Assembly: GCA_023390175.1 (NCBI GenBank)
Contig: JAEWDK010000008.1
Coordinates: 278,085 to 342,084 of the forward strand
Source: Bacillota bacterium
Lineage (GTDB): Bacteria > Bacillota > Clostridia > Oscillospirales > Acutalibacteraceae
Direction: 5' to 3'
Length of the DNA: 64,000 nucleotides
In this document: piece after piece, positions 26,821-36,621 of the stretch
Position numbering within the stretch: position 1 is the first letter of the stretch
Layout of the letters: every line of letters starts with the position of its first letter
Program-made: the position numbers and the translations under genes
Notes under the pieces: model-generated
The model's input: the letters and a program-made list of their open reading frames with translations, nothing else
Databases searched by the model: none
What the model was told of the DNA's origin: nothing

Positions 26821-27513
26821 TTATTCTTCACGCGGGTCGATATACTTCGGCGCGTTGTCGAAACGGCCGTATTGGCCGATGTTCTTCTTGTAGGCTTCGT
26901 CCGGGCTCATGCCGTGGCGGATATCCTCCAGCATTTTGCCAAGCTTTACAAACTGGTAGCCGATGACTTCGTTGTTTTCATCAAGAGCCGTCTTTAAAAC
27001 GTAGCCCTCTGCCATTTCCATGTAACGCACGCCCTTCAGGCCGGTGCTGTACATTGTGCCAACCTGGGAACGAAGGCCCTTGCCCAAATCCTCCAGTCCT
27101 GCGCCGATTGGCAGGCCGCCCTCGGAGAAGGCTGTCTGGCTGCGGCCGTAAGCGAGCTGCTTGAAAATTTCTCTCATTGCAACGTTAATCGCGTCGCAGA
27201 CCAAGTCGGTATTCAGGCACTCAAGCAATGTTTTGCCCGGCAGAATCTCGGCAGCCATTGCTGCGGAGTGGGTCATGCCGGAGCAGCCGATGGTTTCAAC
27301 AAGAGCTTCCTGAACAATGCCCTCTTTTACGTTAAGGGTCAGCTTGCAGGCGCCCTGCTGCGGAGCGCACCAGCCAATGCCGTGGCTCAGGCCGGAAATG
27401 TCTTTAATTTCATAGGACTTTACCCACTTACCCTCTTCCGGGATGGGTGCCGGGCCGTGTTTTGGGCCCTTGGTAACTGTACACATTCTTTCCACTTCTG
27501 GGGAATAATTCAT
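26821..27513 (-). CDS. IscU/SufU-like iron-sulfur cluster scaffold protein
   Basis: 230 residues. The segment IGCSGMTHSAAMAAEILPG (75-93) with C77, plus C49, C56, C99 and C106, resembles the IscU/NifU_N scaffold with its three cluster-ligating Cys. The C-terminal part (about 130-230) is an extension not found in IscU. The start at 27513 is supported by AAAGGAG; a longer frame to 27597 is not. First gene of the operon with the GGGtGRT gene. No cysteine desulfurase is adjacent, so the sulfur donor is elsewhere or the role differs from general cluster assembly. Confidence 0.85.
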   Translation of the reverse strand: MNYSPEVERMCTVTKGPKHGPAPIPEEGKWVKSYEIKDISGLSHGIGWCAPQQGACKLTLNVKEGIVQEALVETIGCSGMTHSAAMAAEILPGKTLLECLNTDLVCDAINVAMREIFKQLAYGRSQTAFSEGGLPIGAGLEDLGKGLRSQVGTMYSTGLKGVRYMEMAEGYVLKTALDENNEVIGYQFVKLGKMLEDIRHGMSPDEAYKKNIGQYGRFDNAPKYIDPREE

Positions 27514-27735
27514 ATCGGTACTCCTTTCGGTTTCAGTATCCTTTGGGAATCGCTGATTCCCTTGGTTTAACCAACATACTGATTTATTATAGAGCATTTT
27601 TTCACGTTTAGCAAGAGGATGAAAGTTGATAAATAAAAATTTAACAATACGGTCATTTCCGCCCGCCCCGTACTGCCGCGGGCACGGTTTCCAGTAATTG
27701 GAATGTTGTTTTTACAGAATTTTTAGGCTGTTTTA

Positions 27736-27764
27736 TTGTGCTGCAAACGGGAACATGGTATTCT
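27736..27764 (+). promoter_or_regulatory. Promoter of the 99-residue membrane protein gene
   Basis: TTGTGC (27736-27741), 17-bp spacer, TATTCT (27759-27764). Confidence 0.5.
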
Positions 27765-27802
27765 ATTTAAGGATTTTTAAGATCACTTGAGGAGGTTTTC
27801 AC

Positions 27803-28102
27803 ATGGAGGAAAACAACATTCAGAACCAGCCCGGCCAAACCCCGAACTACCGGAGCCCAATGACATACGAAGACGCCACCCCGCTTTCCATAGGCAATTA
27901 TATCGTGATGATGATCGTGGGCTCAATTCCGGTTGTGGGACTGATTATGATGCTGGTTTGGGCATTCAGCCGAAACACCAACAAAAACAGGCAGAACTAT
28001 GCCCGCGCGCTGCTGATTATGATGCTGATTGCCCTTGTGCTCGGCATTATTTTCGGCGGAAGTATTCTTGCGGCGGTTTCCTCACTCGGCGGCTCGTATT
28101 AA
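27803..28102 (+). CDS. Small two-TM membrane protein of unknown function
   Basis: 99 residues. A polar Asn/Gln/Pro-rich N-terminus (1-28), TM segments at about 32-54 and 67-92, and a basic Asn-rich loop between them (SRNTNKNRQN). GAGGAGG-like site upstream of the ATG; own promoter and terminator. I do not recognise the family beyond general small Clostridia membrane proteins. Confidence 0.75.
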   Translation: MEENNIQNQPGQTPNYRSPMTYEDATPLSIGNYIVMMIVGSIPVVGLIMMLVWAFSRNTNKNRQNYARALLIMMLIALVLGIIFGGSILAAVSSLGGSY

Positions 28103-28132
28103 CAGCAAAAGTCCCGGATTTTCCCTTGCTCT

Positions 28133-28159
28133 GCGGCGGACAATGTCCGCCGCTTTTTT
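28133..28159 (+). terminator. Terminator of the 99-residue protein gene
   Basis: Stem GCGGCGGAC/GTCCGCCGC with a 3-nt loop and a six-T tract. Confidence 0.88.
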
Positions 28160-28232
28160 CTGTTCTGCACATTTTTACAGGCGGGATTACGGGAATGTTC
28201 ATGAATTATTCTTTCTTTTTAGATTCCCCTAT

Positions 28233-28240
28233 GTTATAAT
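28233..28240 (+). promoter_or_regulatory. Extended -10 promoter of secA
   Basis: TGTTATAAT-type element (TATAAT at 28235-28240). The -35 region is poor. Confidence 0.5.
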
Positions 28241-28291
28241 TATTTTTGATTGTAAACTATTATTTTTAACGATATTTTGAGGTGACTTATT

Positions 28292-31036
28292 ATGAGTAAT
28301 ATCCTGGCCGCGTTTTTTGGGAATTACAGCAAGCGGGAACTGAAACGGGTTCAGCCGCTGTGCGATGCCGTGCTTTCGCTGGAGGACAAATACAAAAAAA
28401 TGTCCGACGAAGAGCTGAAAGCGCAAACTCCGGCACTGAAGGAACGCCTGGCAAACGGGGAAAGCCTTGACGACATTCTGCCCGACGCGTTCGCGGTGTG
28501 CCGTGAAGCCTCCGACCGGGTGCTCGGCATGCGCCATTTTCCCATGCAGATTATCGGCGGTATCGTGCTCCATCAGGGCCGTATCAGTGAAATGAAAACC
28601 GGCGAAGGAAAAACGCTTGTCGCAACGCTTCCCGCGTATTTAAACGCGCTGTCTGGAAAGGGCGTTCATGTTGTTACCGTGAATGATTACCTTGCGCGCC
28701 GCGACTCCGAATGGATGGGCAAGGTTTACCGCTACCTCGGTTTAAGCGTCGGCCTGATTGTTCATGATTTGGAAAACGACGAGCGCAAAAGCGCTTACAA
28801 CGCAGACATCACCTACGGCACGAACAACGAGCTTGGGTTTGACTACCTGCGCGACAACATGGTCATTTATAAGGAAGATAAGGTTCAGCGTGGCCACAAC
28901 TATGCCATTGTGGATGAGGTGGACTCCATCCTCATCGACGAAGCGCGCACCCCGCTGATTATTTCCGGTCAGGGCGACAAGTCCACCGAGCTTTACAGCG
29001 TGGCCGACCATTTTTCCAAAACGCTGCACATGGTCAAGGTTGCGGAGCTGAATGATAAAGAGGATAACGACGAGCTTTACAAGGACGCCGACTATGTTGT
29101 GGACGAAAAGGCAAAAACCGCCACACTCACCCAGTCCGGTGTAAAGAAGGCCGAGGCATACTTTAAGCTTGACAATCTTACCGATGCGGATAACATCACG
29201 ATTCAGCATCACATCAATCAGGCCATCAAGGCGCACGGCGTAATGCAGAAGGATATTGACTATGTTGTAAAAGACGGCGAAGTCATTATCGTTGACGAAT
29301 TCACCGGCCGCCTGATGTACGGCCGCCGCTACAACGAAGGGCTGCACCAGGCAATCGAGGCGAAGGAGGGCGTGAAGGTTGCCCACGAAAGCAAAACGCT
29401 TGCCACAATTACCTTCCAGAACTTCTTCCGCTTATACGACAAATTATCCGGTATGACCGGTACGGCTATGACCGAAGAAGAAGAATTCCGTGAAATTTAC
29501 AAGCTGGACGTTATTGAAATTCCAACCAACAAGCCGATGATCCGCCAGGATTTAGCGGATGTTGTTTATAAAACCGAAAAGGCAAAATTCAACGCTGTAA
29601 TCGATGATATTATTGAGCACCATGAAAAGGGCCAGCCGGTTTTGGTCGGCACCATTTCCATTGAAAAATCAGAAGTGCTCAGCGGCCTGCTGCACCGCCG
29701 CGGCGTGAAGCACGAGGTTCTGAACGCCAAGTATCACGAAAAGGAAGCGGAAATCATCGCACAGGCCGGCCACAAGGGCGCGGTCACAATTGCGACAAAC
29801 ATGGCCGGCCGCGGTACCGACATCGTGCTGGGCGGCAACAGCGAATATATGGCGAAGTCTGAAATGCGCCGCCTGCAGTTTTCCGAAGAGCTCATCAGCG
29901 AAGCCACTGCCTATTCCGATACGACGGATGAAGAAATTCTGAATTCCCGCAAAACCTTTGCGGAGCTCAGTGAAAAATACAAGCAGCAGATTAAAAAGGA
30001 AGCCGAGGAAGTGAAGGCCGCCGGCGGGCTTTATATTATCGGCACGGAGCGCCACGAATCCCGCCGTATTGACAATCAGCTGCGCGGCCGTTCCGGCCGT
30101 CAGGGCGACCCCGGTATGAGCCGTTTCTACATTTCACTGGAAGACGATTTAATGCGCCTGTTCGGCGGCGAACGCATCAACAACCTGATGGAACGCCTGA
30201 ACGTGGACGAGAACACCCCGATTGAGAACAAGATGCTTTCCAACACAATTGAAGGCGCGCAGCGCAAGATTGAAGGCCGCAACTTCGGCATTCGTAAAAA
30301 TGTGCTTCAGTTTGACGACGTTATGAGCCGCCAGCGCGAAATCATTTACGGCCAGCGCGACCAGGTACTGAACGGCGAAAATATTAAAGATCAGATTATA
30401 AAGATGATCGAACAGGCCATCGAGGCACAGGTCAAACAGTATATGCCGGAAGCCGCGCTGCACGACGACTGGAACTTCAAGGGTCTGCGCGACCACTACA
30501 TGGGCTGGCTGCTTGCTCCGCAGGATTTGGTTTTCACCAATGACGAGCTGGAAAAGCTGGAGCCCGATTATGTAAAGGATCAGCTGATCGAGAAGGCGAA
30601 CGATCTTTACGGAAAGCGCGAGGCCGCCTTTGGCGAAGAAATCACCCGTGAACTGGAACGCGTTGTCCTGCTGAAAAATGTTGACTCCGAGTGGATGGAT
30701 CATATTGACGCCATGGAAGAGCTGCAGAAGGGCATCCGCCTTCGTGCGTACGGCCAGCATGACCCGGTTGTCGAGTACCGTTTGGAAGGGTTCGACATGT
30801 TTGACGCGATGATTGCGACCATCCGCGAAAACACCGCGCGCATGATGCTGACCGTTCAGCTTCGTACCGCCGAGGAGCCGAAGCGCGAGCAGGTCGCAAC
30901 GCCGACTGCCACCAGCGCCGACGACGGAAGCGACACGAAGCGCCCCGTCCGCAAGGACAAAAAGCCCGGCCGCAATGACCCCTGCCCATGCGGCAGCGGT
31001 AAAAAATACAAAAAATGCTGCGGCAAAGATGAATAA
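28292..31036 (+). CDS. secA: Preprotein translocase ATPase SecA
   Basis: Motor that pushes preproteins through SecYEG. The 914 residues include Walker A GEGKT (104-108), the DEVDS motif of the first nucleotide-binding fold, the preprotein cross-linking domain, the [10 protein letters not shown] motif of the second fold, and a C-terminal zinc/SecB-type tail with C898, C900, C909 and C910. Full length and intact. GAGGTG precedes the ATG. Monocistronic, ending at 31048-31080. Confidence 0.97.
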   Translation: MSNILAAFFGNYSKRELKRVQPLCDAVLSLEDKYKKMSDEELKAQTPALKERLANGESLDDILPDAFAVCREASDRVLGMRHFPMQIIGGIVLHQGRISEMKTGEGKTLVATLPAYLNALSGKGVHVVTVNDYLARRDSEWMGKVYRYLGLSVGLIVHDLENDERKSAYNADITYGTNNELGFDYLRDNMVIYKEDKVQRGHNYAIVDEVDSILIDEARTPLIISGQGDKSTELYSVADHFSKTLHMVKVAELNDKEDNDELYKDADYVVDEKAKTATLTQSGVKKAEAYFKLDNLTDADNITIQHHINQAIKAHGVMQKDIDYVVKDGEVIIVDEFTGRLMYGRRYNEGLHQAIEAKEGVKVAHESKTLATITFQNFFRLYDKLSGMTGTAMTEEEEFREIYKLDVIEIPTNKPMIRQDLADVVYKTEKAKFNAVIDDIIEHHEKGQPVLVGTISIEKSEVLSGLLHRRGVKHEVLNAKYHEKEAEIIAQAGHKGAVTIATNMAGRGTDIVLGGNSEYMAKSEMRRLQFSEELISEATAYSDTTDEEILNSRKTFAELSEKYKQQIKKEAEEVKAAGGLYIIGTERHESRRIDNQLRGRSGRQGDPGMSRFYISLEDDLMRLFGGERINNLMERLNVDENTPIENKMLSNTIEGAQRKIEGRNFGIRKNVLQFDDVMSRQREIIYGQRDQVLNGENIKDQIIKMIEQAIEAQVKQYMPEAALHDDWNFKGLRDHYMGWLLAPQDLVFTNDELEKLEPDYVKDQLIEKANDLYGKREAAFGEEITRELERVVLLKNVDSEWMDHIDAMEELQKGIRLRAYGQHDPVVEYRLEGFDMFDAMIATIRENTARMMLTVQLRTAEEPKREQVATPTATSADDGSDTKRPVRKDKKPGRNDPCPCGSGKKYKKCCGKDE

Positions 31037-31047
31037 ATAATACAGCA

Positions 31048-31080
31048 AGAGGGTGCCGGAACTTCCGGCACCCTCTTTTT
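31048..31080. terminator. Terminator shared by secA and the lysis cassette
   Basis: Strong stem AGAGGGTGCCGGAA/TTCCGGCACCCTCT followed by a T-tract on the plus strand. The minus-strand cassette ends only 4 nt away, so it probably uses the same hairpin. Confidence 0.88.
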
Positions 31081-31083
31081 ATT

Positions 31084-31371
31084 TTATACGGTTTTCCCCT
31101 GTGCCGCACCGATTGCCTTGATCAAATCAAAAACATAATTGCTGCCGCGGCTGATTAACACCCCTGTCAGGACGCTGCCAAGGTACGGAACGGCGGTCTG
31201 CATCCCCGCCAGCGCAAGTACATCCACGCGGTAAGCCGCCGCCACCAGTACCCCGATTACAATGGAAATCAGCATTTGCCACTGGAATTTCCCGTTTACA
31301 AAAAACTCCTTGATATACGTGATGATTCCTTCGACGATAATCGCTAAAAAGACGATGCCAAAATAATTCAT
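31084..31371 (-). CDS. Small holin-like membrane protein
   Basis: 95 residues with about three hydrophobic segments (2-22, 32-48, 60-80) and a short charged tail, the size and shape of a phage holin or holin accessory protein. It lies 4 nt after the XhlA-like gene in a lysis cassette. AGGAGG precedes the ATG. The holin assignment rests on context and topology; I do not recognise a specific family. Confidence 0.6.
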   Translation of the reverse strand: MNYFGIVFLAIIVEGIITYIKEFFVNGKFQWQMLISIVIGVLVAAAYRVDVLALAGMQTAVPYLGSVLTGVLISRGSNYVFDLIKAIGAAQGKTV

Positions 31372-31375
31372 TGTA

Positions 31376-31684
31376 TCAGCCTCCTAAAATAATTCTCATC
31401 ACCGCGGCGGCAATTGCGCCGACAATCCCCGCAAGCAAATAGTTTACAAGCTGGTTCCAGCGCGCGCCCGACACATTTTCCAGCTCCACAATCCGCTTGT
31501 CATGGTTGGTCAGCTTTTCATCATGATTTTTCAGAATTTCGCCCATTTTAATATTGAGTTCTTCCAGCTTTTGGCTGCGGTCCGCTTCCTCCTCCTGCTT
31601 CTTTTCCAGCTTTTCAATATCCTGCCGGCTTCTGTCAAAACGTTCGTCCATGCGCTTTTGGCGCTCTTCTTCCACTTCCCCCAT
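31376..31684 (-). CDS. XhlA-like holin-associated protein
   Basis: 102 residues. A long charged coiled coil (about 2-72, rich in Glu/Lys/Arg) is followed by one C-terminal TM segment (about 79-100, ending MRIILGG), the layout of the hemolysin XhlA family found with the Bacillus PBSX holin and endolysin. GGAGGG site. It lies 11 nt after the endolysin gene. In phages XhlA anchors at the membrane and helps lysis; here no other phage genes are present. Confidence 0.75.
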   Translation of the reverse strand: MGEVEEERQKRMDERFDRSRQDIEKLEKKQEEEADRSQKLEELNIKMGEILKNHDEKLTNHDKRIVELENVSGARWNQLVNYLLAGIVGAIAAAVMRIILGG

Positions 31685-31695
31685 TTTATCCCTCC

Positions 31696-32484
31696 TTATC
31701 CGGAAATGACCAGCACATCCCCGGGCCGGATGAGGTTCGGATTTTTTACCTGCGGGTTCGCCTTAATCAGCGCCTGCAGAGATACACCGTACTTCACGGC
31801 AATGCTGCTCATGGTGTCGCCGGATTTTACGGTGTATTTTTTCTGCACCGGAGCCGGCTTTGCGTATCCGTTCAGCCCGTTGCGCTTCATGATTCCGGGG
31901 TAGTCCTTATATGCGATATCCAAATCGACGGCGGTACTGATTCCGTCCACCCTGCCGGTGCTCGAATACTGCCACATTCCCATTCCGTCATAGCCCGGCT
32001 CATTGTTGTAGCGTGCAAGCCACAGGTCATACGCTTTGAGCCGTTCCATCTCGAGCCGGTTTTTCATCCAGTCGGGGTTGGTGTAAACACAGGCGTAAAG
32101 TCCGGCTTTTTTCATCCTTTCACAGAAGGTAATTGCAATGTCCGTAAGGAGCTTGCGCCCCAGGTTTGCCTGCGACTTATCCTCCATGTCGAACGCTACA
32201 GGGTAACCGAACTTACACCCGTTAATGATTTTTAAAAAAAAGTCTGCTTCCAGCTGCGCTTCCCGCGTATTTGTCGCATAGCTGTAATGGTACGCTCCGC
32301 ATGGAAGCCCGGCCTTTACAGCCTTTCGGTAATTCTGATAAAACTTTTGATCGGTCTGCACGTCCGGATTTTCCCAGCCGTACCCGGCGCGCAGCATGGC
32401 AAATTGAATTCCTGACGCTTTTACTTTGGCAAAATCGATTTCCCCCTGGTGATGGGAAACATCGACTCCTTTTACTTCTGACAT
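31696..32484 (-). CDS. GH25 lysozyme-type endolysin with LysM domain
   Basis: 262 residues without a signal peptide. The GH25 muramidase domain (about 5-190) has catalytic D8, D99 and E101 (GVDVSHHQ and AFDMED). A LysM peptidoglycan-binding repeat follows (about 217-260, YTVKSGDTMSSIA). It would cleave between MurNAc and GlcNAc. The lack of a signal peptide means export depends on a holin, consistent with the two genes downstream. GGAGGG precedes the ATG. Confidence 0.92.
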   Translation of the reverse strand: MSEVKGVDVSHHQGEIDFAKVKASGIQFAMLRAGYGWENPDVQTDQKFYQNYRKAVKAGLPCGAYHYSYATNTREAQLEADFFLKIINGCKFGYPVAFDMEDKSQANLGRKLLTDIAITFCERMKKAGLYACVYTNPDWMKNRLEMERLKAYDLWLARYNNEPGYDGMGMWQYSSTGRVDGISTAVDLDIAYKDYPGIMKRNGLNGYAKPAPVQKKYTVKSGDTMSSIAVKYGVSLQALIKANPQVKNPNLIRPGDVLVISG

Positions 32485-32552
32485 AAATTTCCCTCCAGTA
32501 TCTTCAGCTGTTTTGCGAACAGACTCACTACAATATACGCAGCTTTACCTGC

Positions 32553-32580
32553 GAAAGTTTCCTCCGGGAGGGAAACTTTC
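32553..32580. repeat. Perfect inverted repeat upstream of the lysis cassette
   Basis: Ten-bp arms GAAAGTTTCC/GGAAACTTTC around an 8-nt centre, 70 nt before the endolysin start. On the minus strand the loop contains GGAGG. It may be an operator, attenuator or terminator remnant. Confidence 0.55.
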
Positions 32581-32591
32581 TAAAAAGGCAG

Positions 32592-32620
32592 TAAAAAAAG
32601 TCCGCCGAATCCGGCGGACT
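32592..32620 (-). terminator. Terminator of the hrcA-grpE-dnaK-dnaJ operon
   Basis: Stem AGTCCGCCG/CGGCGGACT (32599-32620), followed on the minus strand by TTTTTT. Lies about 25 nt beyond the dnaJ stop. Confidence 0.88.
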
Positions 32621-32643
32621 TTACAAATAATTGGATCTGGAAC

Positions 32644-33786
32644 TTATTCCCCAAACATATTTTTGATCTTGTCAAAAAAAGTTTTGCGTTTTTGGTAGTT
32701 CTTTTCTTCTGCAACACTGTCGAATTCCTGCAGAATCGTCTTTTGTTTTTCTGAAAGATTCTTCGGCACTTCAATGGTCACGCGCACAAACTGGTCGCCG
32801 CGGCCGCGGCCGCCAAGGCGGGGAATCCCCTTGCTCTTCAGCTTAAACACATCGCCCGGCTGCGTGCCCTCATGAACAGTGTAGCTGACGCGCCCGTCGA
32901 TTGTCGGCACCACAACCTCGGCGCCAAGCGCCGCCTGTGTAAAGGTGATTGGCATTTCACACCAAACATCGTTGCCGCGGCGTTCGAAAATCGGGTGCGG
33001 CCGCACATTCACGTAAACGTGCAAATCCCCGCTCGGGCCGCCGTTGGTGCCCGCGTTGCCCTGCGCGCTCACATTCAGAATCTGCTCGTTGTCAATTCCG
33101 GCCGGAACATTGATTTCAATGCTCTTTTGTTTGCGTACTTTGCCGCTGCCGCCGCAGGTTCTGCACGGGCTTTCAATTACTTTGCCGGTGCCGCCGCAGC
33201 GGTCGCAGGTTCTTGCGGTCTGCACCACGCCGAACGGAGTTCGCTGATTGATATGCACCTGGCCGGTTCCGTTGCAGTTTGCGCATGTTTTGGCGGAAGT
33301 CCCTTTTTGTGCGCCGCTGCCGTTGCAGTCCGGGCAGGATTCGATTCTTTCATACGACACGTTCTTCTGGCAGCCTTTGGCGGCTTCCTCAAAGCTTATG
33401 TTCACTACCGCTTCGGTATCGCCGCCCCGCCGGGGAGCGTTCGGGTTAGCTGTACGCGCACCGCCGCCAAAGCCGCCGAAGAAGCTGTTGAATATGTCGC
33501 CCAGGTCAATATCGCCCGCAAACGGGCTGCCGCCGCCTGCACCGCCGCCAAAATTGGGGTCCACGCCGGCGTGCCCGAATTGGTCGTAGCGTGCTTTTTT
33601 GTCTTTGTCGGAAAGCACTTCATACGCCTCGTTGACCTCTTTAAATTTTGCTTCAGCAGTTTTATCGCCCGGGTTTAAATCCGGATGATATTTTTTCGCC
33701 AGCTTGCGGTAAGCTTTTTTTATTTCATCATCGGTGGCATTTTTAGGCACGCCCATAACCTCATAAAAATCCCTTTTGTCAGCCAA
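32644..33786 (-). CDS. dnaJ: Co-chaperone DnaJ
   Basis: Stimulates DnaK ATPase and delivers clients. The 380 residues show a J domain with HPD (KYHPDLNPG), a Gly-rich linker, four CxxCxGxG zinc motifs (CPDCNGSG, CANCNGTG, CDRCGGTG, CRTCGGSG) and the C-terminal client-binding domains, all intact. The start is a TTG at 33786 with TAGGAG upstream. A 270-bp insert-like spacer separates it from dnaK. Confidence 0.96.
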   Translation of the reverse strand: MADKRDFYEVMGVPKNATDDEIKKAYRKLAKKYHPDLNPGDKTAEAKFKEVNEAYEVLSDKDKKARYDQFGHAGVDPNFGGGAGGGSPFAGDIDLGDIFNSFFGGFGGGARTANPNAPRRGGDTEAVVNISFEEAAKGCQKNVSYERIESCPDCNGSGAQKGTSAKTCANCNGTGQVHINQRTPFGVVQTARTCDRCGGTGKVIESPCRTCGGSGKVRKQKSIEINVPAGIDNEQILNVSAQGNAGTNGGPSGDLHVYVNVRPHPIFERRGNDVWCEMPITFTQAALGAEVVVPTIDGRVSYTVHEGTQPGDVFKLKSKGIPRLGGRGRGDQFVRVTIEVPKNLSEKQKTILQEFDSVAEEKNYQKRKTFFDKIKNMFGE

Positions 33787-33804
33787 ACCAAATCACTCCT
33801 ATAT

Positions 33805-34024
33805 CAATGAATCATGAATTGCGAAGGATGAATGCATCACACGGCCGGAACCCCGGCAGAACAAAAAAGCAGCAATCATTTCCGTTTGCGGCATAAAAAT
33901 CATTTTCGGAAATACGCGCTAAGGGCAGCCGCTGGGCTGCCCAAATGCGTTTATTGCCTGCTGACGATATGCCGGTTCCTGTTACAGCCTTTGGACGGCC
34001 GCCGAAATGATTCATGATTCATTG
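33805..34024. mobile_element. MITE-like insert between dnaK and dnaJ
   Basis: A 220-bp segment bounded by perfect 15-bp inverted repeats CAATGAATCATGAAT (33805-33819) and its complement (34010-34024). Inside is a GGGCAGCC/GGCTGCCC hairpin (about 33919-33939). No transposase gene. A target duplication is not clear (at most TAT). Interpretation as a miniature element is inference. Confidence 0.5.
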
Positions 34025-34056
34025 TATCATCATTCACTCCGATAAGAAAGTATGAA

Positions 34057-35898
34057 TTATTTCTTATCGCTGTCGTCTACGTCCTTATATTCGGCGTTGT
34101 AAACCGGATTTCCGTTCGCATCCTGCGCTGCTGCGCCGGGTTCACCCTGTACAGGCTGCTGCGGAGCGGCATTTTTATACATTTTTTCGCTTACGGCGTA
34201 CATTGCCTTTTGCAGTTCCTCGCTCTTTGCCTTCATGTCGTCCACCGTATTAGCGGAAATTGCTTCCTTCAGCGAGGCAACCTTGGCGTTCAAATCGGTC
34301 TTGTCGGCCTCATCGATCTTGTCACCGTTGTCCTTGAGCAGTTTTTCCACTGCGTAGCAAAGGTTCTCGGCTTCATTCTTCTGGTCGATTTCTTCGCGGT
34401 GCTTCTTGTCCTCCGCGGCAAATTTCTCAGCGTCCTGAACCGCCTTGTTGATGTCATCCTTGCTCATGTTGGAGCTGGAAGAAATTGTGATCTTCTGCTC
34501 CTTGCCCGTACCCAAATCCTTTGCGGATACATTTACGATGCCGTTGGCGTCGATATCGAACGATACCTCAATCTGAGGAATTCCGCGCGGCGCCGGGGCA
34601 ATGCCGTCCAGCTTAAACAGGCCAAGCTGCTTGTTGTCGCGGGCAAACTCACGCTCGCCCTGCAGCACGTTGACCTCAACCTGGGTCTGGCCGTCCGCTG
34701 CTGTGGAGAAGACCTGGCTCTTCTTGGTCGGGATGGTGGTGTTGCGCTCAATGATCTTTGTCATTACGCCGCCCATGGTTTCAACGCCGAGTGAAAGCGG
34801 GGTAACGTCCAGCAGCAGCAGTCCTTCGACTTCGCCGCCGAGCACGCCGGCCTGTAACGCCGCGCCGATGGCAACGCATTCATCCGGGTTAATGCCCTTA
34901 AACGGATCCTTGCCGGTCAGGTTCTTTACGGCGTCCTGCACAGCCGGGATTCTGGAGGAACCGCCGACCATCAAAACCTTGCTGATCTCTTCAATTTTCA
35001 ATCCGGAATCGGAAAGCGCCTGACGAACGGGGCCCATGGTCTTTTCAACCAAATCAGCGGTCAGTTCGTTGAACTTCGCTCTGGTAAGGGTTAAATCAAG
35101 ATGCTTCGGTCCGGTTGCGTCGGCTGTGATAAACGGAAGGTTAATGGAGCTTGAAGTCATGCCGGAAAGCTCAATCTTTGATTTTTCAGCGGATTCCTTC
35201 AATCTTTGCATCGCCATTTTGTCGCCGCTCAGGTCAATTCCTGTTTCCGCCTTAAAGGAGGAAACCATCCAGTCCATCACGCGCTTATCAAAGTCATCGC
35301 CGCCCAAGCGGTTGTTGCCCGCGGTAGCAAGAACTTCCTGCACGCCGTCGCCCATTTCAATAATCGAAACATCGAATGTACCGCCGCCAAGGTCGTAAAC
35401 CATGATTTTCTGTTCGTCGCCCTTGTCAATGCCGTAGGAAAGAGCCGCCGCTGTCGGTTCGTTGATAATACGCTTTACATCCAAACCGGCAATCTTGCCC
35501 GCATCCTTTGTTGCCTGACGTTGTGCGTCCGTAAAGTAAGCAGGAACGGTAATAACGGCAGATGAAACGCTTTCGCCCAAATATGCTTCGGCGTCACTCT
35601 TCAGCTTTTGCAGAATCATTGCGGAAATTTCCTGTGGGGTATAGCTCTTTGAGTCAATACTCACCTTAAAGTTGGAGCCCATCTCCCTTTTGATGGAAGA
35701 AACTGTGCGGTCCGGGTTTGTAATTGCCTGGCGCTTTGCAACCTGGCCGACCATACGCTCGCCTGTTTTGGAAAAAGCGACAACGGACGGGGTGGTTCTG
35801 GCACCTTCCGCGTTTGCAATAACAACCGGCTCGCCGCCTTCAATAACCGCGACGCAGGAATTCGTAGTACCTAAATCAATACCTATTGTCTTTGACAT
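34057..35898 (-). CDS. dnaK: Chaperone protein DnaK (Hsp70)
   Basis: ATP-driven chaperone, 613 residues. The nucleotide-binding domain begins [26 protein letters not shown] and the linker-proximal [14 protein letters not shown] are canonical, followed by the substrate-binding domain and a short acidic tail. I use the ATG at 35898, which has GGAGG 7 nt upstream; a TTG 15 nt earlier lies inside that site. Third gene of the CIRCE-controlled operon. Confidence 0.97.
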   Translation of the reverse strand: MSKTIGIDLGTTNSCVAVIEGGEPVVIANAEGARTTPSVVAFSKTGERMVGQVAKRQAITNPDRTVSSIKREMGSNFKVSIDSKSYTPQEISAMILQKLKSDAEAYLGESVSSAVITVPAYFTDAQRQATKDAGKIAGLDVKRIINEPTAAALSYGIDKGDEQKIMVYDLGGGTFDVSIIEMGDGVQEVLATAGNNRLGGDDFDKRVMDWMVSSFKAETGIDLSGDKMAMQRLKESAEKSKIELSGMTSSSINLPFITADATGPKHLDLTLTRAKFNELTADLVEKTMGPVRQALSDSGLKIEEISKVLMVGGSSRIPAVQDAVKNLTGKDPFKGINPDECVAIGAALQAGVLGGEVEGLLLLDVTPLSLGVETMGGVMTKIIERNTTIPTKKSQVFSTAADGQTQVEVNVLQGEREFARDNKQLGLFKLDGIAPAPRGIPQIEVSFDIDANGIVNVSAKDLGTGKEQKITISSSSNMSKDDINKAVQDAEKFAAEDKKHREEIDQKNEAENLCYAVEKLLKDNGDKIDEADKTDLNAKVASLKEAISANTVDDMKAKSEELQKAMYAVSEKMYKNAAPQQPVQGEPGAAAQDANGNPVYNAEYKDVDDSDKK

Positions 35899-36041
35899 AA
35901 TGATTACCTCCAAAAATTTATTCCATTTACTTCAATTTATAATTAACAACGAGCAACGAACAATTTCAGTAACAGCTACACCGTAATATAAAAATTAAAA
36001 TCGTTCATTTCGTCACTGTTCCTTCACTGACTGCTCCGAAA

Positions 36042-36605
36042 TCAGTTCGCAACCTGTACCATTGCGTGGCGCACCACTTTTTCGTTTAATTTGTACCCTT
36101 TTTGAAATACCTGTGTAATGGTGTTTTCGCCGGAGCTTTCATCGTCAATATGGGAAACCGCGTTGTGCAAATCCGGGTTAAACGCTTCCCCGATTTCCCC
36201 CATTCCGGTCACGCCGAGCTTGGTCAATGCGGATTTCAGCTGGCCCTGCACCATTTCCACACCCTTGCGCAGGTCCTCCGCGCTGCAGTCCTTTTGCTCC
36301 AGTGCACGTTCCAAATTATCCGCCACCGGCAGGAACTCAACCACCGCGGCCGAAGTAGCGTCGGAATAAAGCGACAGCTTTTCGCGCTCGGTGCGCTTGC
36401 GGTAATTATCGTATTCGGCAGCCGTCCGCAGCAAAAGCTCCTTCTGCTTTTTCAGTTCTTCGTTTGCCTTGTCAAGCTGCGCCTGCAAATCAGGCTTTTC
36501 TTCCGCGGCTTCTTCTTTCGGCTGCGGCTGTTCGGTTTGTTCCGCCTGATTTTCCCGGTCTGTCAGTTCCTTGTCCTTTACTTGTTCATTTTCCTCGTTG
36601 CACAA
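36042..36605 (-). CDS. grpE: Nucleotide exchange factor GrpE
   Basis: Releases ADP from DnaK. The 187 residues have a Glu/Gln-rich N-terminus, a long helix (about 40-100, LLLRTAAEYDNYRKRTEREK) that dimerises, and a beta domain (about 135-185, FNPDLHNAVSHIDD). The only in-frame start near a ribosome site is a TTG at 36605 with AAAGGGG upstream. It lies 16 nt after hrcA. Confidence 0.94.
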   Translation of the reverse strand: MCNEENEQVKDKELTDRENQAEQTEQPQPKEEAAEEKPDLQAQLDKANEELKKQKELLLRTAAEYDNYRKRTEREKLSLYSDATSAAVVEFLPVADNLERALEQKDCSAEDLRKGVEMVQGQLKSALTKLGVTGMGEIGEAFNPDLHNAVSHIDDESSGENTITQVFQKGYKLNEKVVRHAMVQVAN

Positions 36606-36621
36606 AACAGGTAGCCCCTTT

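Noticed and set aside
31084..32484. Prophage
   Set aside because: Only lysis genes; the neighbours secA and dnaJ are core genes and no structural or integration genes occur.
33832..34017. 61-residue frame inside the dnaK-dnaJ insert
   Set aside because: No ribosome site; it reads through the hairpin and terminal repeat.
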